In this document: in pieces, positions 62,195 to 64,000 of the stretch | Layout of the letters: each line of letters opens with the position of its first letter | How positions within the stretch are numbered: position 1 is the first letter of the stretch | Source of the DNA: CAXXOK01 sp963666755 | GTDB lineage: Bacteria; Bacillota; Clostridia; Christensenellales; Aristaeellaceae | Length of the DNA stretch: 64,000 nt | Direction of reading: 5' to 3' | NCBI GenBank assembly: GCA_963666755.2 | Contig: CAXXGW010000005.1 | Location: forward strand, 1 to 64,000 | Translations under genes and position numbers: made by a program | The notes under the pieces: model-generated | Databases searched by the model: none | What the model saw: the letters and a program-made list of their open reading frames with translations, nothing else | Told to the model about the DNA's origin: nothing

Positions 62195-62223
62195 TTGACA
62201 AGCCGCCCCGCCAAAGCTACAAT
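62195..62223 (+). promoter_or_regulatory. Promoter of dxr-rseP
   Basis: Perfect TTGACA (62195-62200), 17 nt, TACAAT (62218-62223), divergent from the M42 promoter. Confidence 0.8.
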
Positions 62224-62290
62224 AGAGAAACCGTCGCAGGGCGCGCATGAGCGCCGCCCCGCGCGCAGCGAAGGGAAGGGATGCGCAACC

Positions 62291-63469
62291 ATGACCGCAC
62301 AACGCAGCCTGGCGGTGCTGGGCAGCACCGGCAGCATCGGCACGCAGGCGCTGGATGTGGCCGCGCGCCACGCCGACCGTTTCCGCCTTGTGGCATTGAC
62401 CGCCCATACCGGCGCCGAGGCGCTGTTTGCGCAAGTGCGCCGTTTCCGGCCCCTGCTTGCGGGGCTGACCGACCCGCGTTTTACCCTTGCGCAGATTCCG
62501 GACGACCTGCGCTTTTGCCGCTGGGTGTTCGGCCCCGACGCGTTAACCGAGGCGGCCGCCCTGCCCGAGGCCGACGATGTGCTGGTGTCCGTGGTGGGCA
62601 TGGCGGGGCTGAGCAGCGTACTGACCGCGCTTGACCACCGCAAGCGCGTGCTGCTGGCCAACAAGGAGGCCCTTGTGGCCGGGGGCGAGCTGGTGATGCG
62701 CGCCGCCGCGCAGGCCGGGCCGGACAGCCTCCTGCCGGTGGACAGCGAGCACAGCGCCATTTTCCAATGCTTGCAGGGGGCGCAGGGCAACCCGCCCACC
62801 CGCCTGTACCTGACCTGCTCCGGCGGGCCGTTTCGCACCTGGGGCAGGGAGGAAATCCGCGCCGCCACGTGCGCGCAGGCCCTGTGCCACCCCACCTGGA
62901 CCATGGGCCGTAAGATCACGGTAGACAGCGCCACGCTGTTTAACAAGGCGCTGGAAATGGTCGAGGCGCGTTATTTGTTCCACGTGGAACCATCGCAGGT
63001 GGAGGTGCTGGTGCACCCGCAAAGCGTGATCCACAGCGCGGTGGAGTTTGCCGACGGCGCGGTGCTGGCTCAGCTGGGCACGCCGGACATGCGCCTGCCC
63101 ATCCTCTACGCCATGGCGTACCCGCAGCGCCTGCCCACGGGCGGCGCGCCGCTGGACTTTTTTGCCCTGCGGGAGCTGACCTTCGAGCGCCCGGACCCGG
63201 AGCGCTTCCCCTCGCTGCGGCTGGCGCGGGAATGCCTCGCGGCGGGCGGCGCGGCCTGCTGCGTGCTCAACGCCGCCAACGAGGTGGCCGTGGGCCGGTT
63301 TTTACAATCGGACAGCGGGAAACCGATGCTGCTGGGCCGAATTTACGCCGTGGTGGAAGAAACGCTGCAACGCGTGGGCGCGCTGCCCGCCGATACGCTC
63401 GCGCAGGTGCTGGAAGCCGACCGCCGCGCCCGCGCCGTGGCGGAAACGCTGCTGGCCGCCGAAACCTGA
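62291..63469 (+). CDS. dxr: 1-deoxy-D-xylulose-5-phosphate reductoisomerase
   Basis: 392 residues from ATG 62291 (AAGGGAAGGG, 10 nt). NADPH motif LAVLGSTGSIGTQALDV; LANKEALVAGGELV; metal/substrate sites in LPVDSEHSAIFQCLQG and TMGRKITVDSATLFNKALEM; C-terminal NAANEVAV. Second step of the MEP isoprenoid pathway, feeding UppS. Followed 41 nt on by rseP. A parS-like palindrome is embedded at 62976. Confidence 0.95.
   Translation: MTAQRSLAVLGSTGSIGTQALDVAARHADRFRLVALTAHTGAEALFAQVRRFRPLLAGLTDPRFTLAQIPDDLRFCRWVFGPDALTEAAALPEADDVLVSVVGMAGLSSVLTALDHRKRVLLANKEALVAGGELVMRAAAQAGPDSLLPVDSEHSAIFQCLQGAQGNPPTRLYLTCSGGPFRTWGREEIRAATCAQALCHPTWTMGRKITVDSATLFNKALEMVEARYLFHVEPSQVEVLVHPQSVIHSAVEFADGAVLAQLGTPDMRLPILYAMAYPQRLPTGGAPLDFFALRELTFERPDPERFPSLRLARECLAAGGAACCVLNAANEVAVGRFLQSDSGKPMLLGRIYAVVEETLQRVGALPADTLAQVLEADRRARAVAETLLAAET
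62976..62991. other. parS-like palindrome inside dxr
   Basis: TGTTCCACGTGGAACC: the same 14-bp perfect palindrome as at 47034, encoding LFHVEP of Dxr. Confidence 0.55.
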
Positions 63470-63510
63470 ACTGATCTGCCAAGGGGGCTTTGCCCCGGGA
63501 GGTAACCGCT

Positions 63511-64000
63511 TTGACCATCCTGTATGTATTGCTGGCCATCGCCCTGCTGGGCGTGCTGATTACCGCGCACGAGTACGGCCATTTTCTGGCCGCGCGGCTT
63601 TGCGGCATCGCCGTTAAGGAATACTCCATCGGCTTTGGGCCGAAGCTCCTGCAATGGAAAAGCCGCAAGCACGAAACGCTGTTTACGCTGCGGCCCATCC
63701 CCATGGGCGGTTACTGCATGTTTTACGGCGACGAAACCGACCCCGGCGGCGCCGACGACCCCCGCGCCTTTGACCGTGCGGCGGTCTGGAAGCGCATGCT
63801 CACGGTGTTCAGCGGGCCGCTGTTCAACTTTCTGCTGGCGTTTGTGGTAGCCGTGGGGCTGATGGCCGGGTACGGCTTTACCGTTTCCCAGCCGTATGTG
63901 GATACGGTGGAGGCCGGTATGCCCGCGCAGGCCGCCGGGCTGCAGCCGGGCGATGTGCTGACCGCCGTAAACGGGCAGGCGCTGAACGTGGGCGACGCCG
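63511..64000 (+). CDS. rseP: Site-2 intramembrane metalloprotease RseP (partial, C-terminus outside window)
   Basis: 163 codons to the right edge from TTG 63511, set by GGGAGGT 7 nt upstream. Helix 1 carries the zinc motif H20-E-Y-G-H24 in LITAHEYGHFLAARLCG. FTLRPIPMGGYCMFYGDE and VFSGPLFNFLLAFVVAVG are the conserved loop and second helix region. A PDZ domain begins at ~130 (QAAGLQPGDVLTAVNGQ). It cleaves membrane proteins such as anti-sigma factors and remnant signal peptides. Confidence 0.95.
   Translation, partial: MTILYVLLAIALLGVLITAHEYGHFLAARLCGIAVKEYSIGFGPKLLQWKSRKHETLFTLRPIPMGGYCMFYGDETDPGGADDPRAFDRAAVWKRMLTVFSGPLFNFLLAFVVAVGLMAGYGFTVSQPYVDTVEAGMPAQAAGLQPGDVLTAVNGQALNVGDA

Noticed and set aside
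1..64000. tRNA, rRNA, tmRNA, RNase P or SRP RNA genes
   Set aside because: No T-loop GTTCRANYC with acceptor-stem pairing and no conserved RNA cores were seen in the intergenic regions by eye. A tRNAscan/Infernal run would settle it.

Overview
This 64-kb window is GC-rich bacterial chromosome, most likely from a Gram-positive Bacillota of the class Clostridia (an uncultured or gut-type lineage; the rank is an inference). The grounds are AddA-type rather than RecB-type recombination helicase, acetyl-type MetA paired with MetY, a DUF2975/small-HTH pair, an LCP cell-wall protein, M42 aminopeptidases, strong AGGAGG ribosome sites with many GTG/TTG starts, and SigA-type promoters (TTGACA, 17 nt, TATAAT). 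No rRNA, tRNA, phage, IS transposase or CRISPR array was found.

The window appears to contain the replication origin. dnaN (36.2-37.3 kb, minus strand) is preceded at 37.33-37.81 kb by a cluster of DnaA-box-like sequences and by TAG/CAG triplets laid out like a DnaA-trio unwinding element. Six ParB parS-like palindromes lie between 18.5 and 63 kb. Most genes left of 37.5 kb are on the minus strand and most genes to the right are on the plus strand, as expected for two diverging replichores. dnaA, recF and gyrB are not beside dnaN.

Left arm: 0-5.7 kb is a surface-sugar cassette on the minus strand (DegT aminotransferase, acyltransferase, FdtA-like ketoisomerase, GtrB-like glycosyltransferase, GtrA-like flippase). 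Two of its genes carry single-base frameshifts. It is flanked by two large polytopic membrane proteins. Then come an AraC regulator, a 4 x ~172-bp noncoding tandem array, a secreted beta-lactamase-fold hydrolase, a radical SAM protein, a lipoprotein with five peptidoglycan-binding repeats, addA without addB, glgP, an XRE-like regulator, a rubrerythrin-VIT1 fusion, a pyrH-MATE-argS-rRNA/tRNA methyltransferase operon, and an ABC-FtsX/MFP/TetR operon with a clear operator.

Right arm: an LCP protein, pfkA, a YjjG-type HAD hydrolase, and frr-orf-uppS-cdsA. Next is a methionine operon (metY-metA-metF-metH) behind a structured, terminator-bearing leader RNA. A second GtrA-like protein, a small GG-leader/LysM protein, DUF2975 plus HTH, mnmG, a phosphohexomutase, three tandem M42 peptidases, dxr and the start of rseP follow. 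The usual pyrH-frr-uppS-cdsA-dxr-rseP order is broken into three pieces.

Many long intergenic gaps hold repeats: a structured ~150-bp element with at least eight copies, a near-identical 123-bp palindromic element in two copies, and several local tandem duplications.
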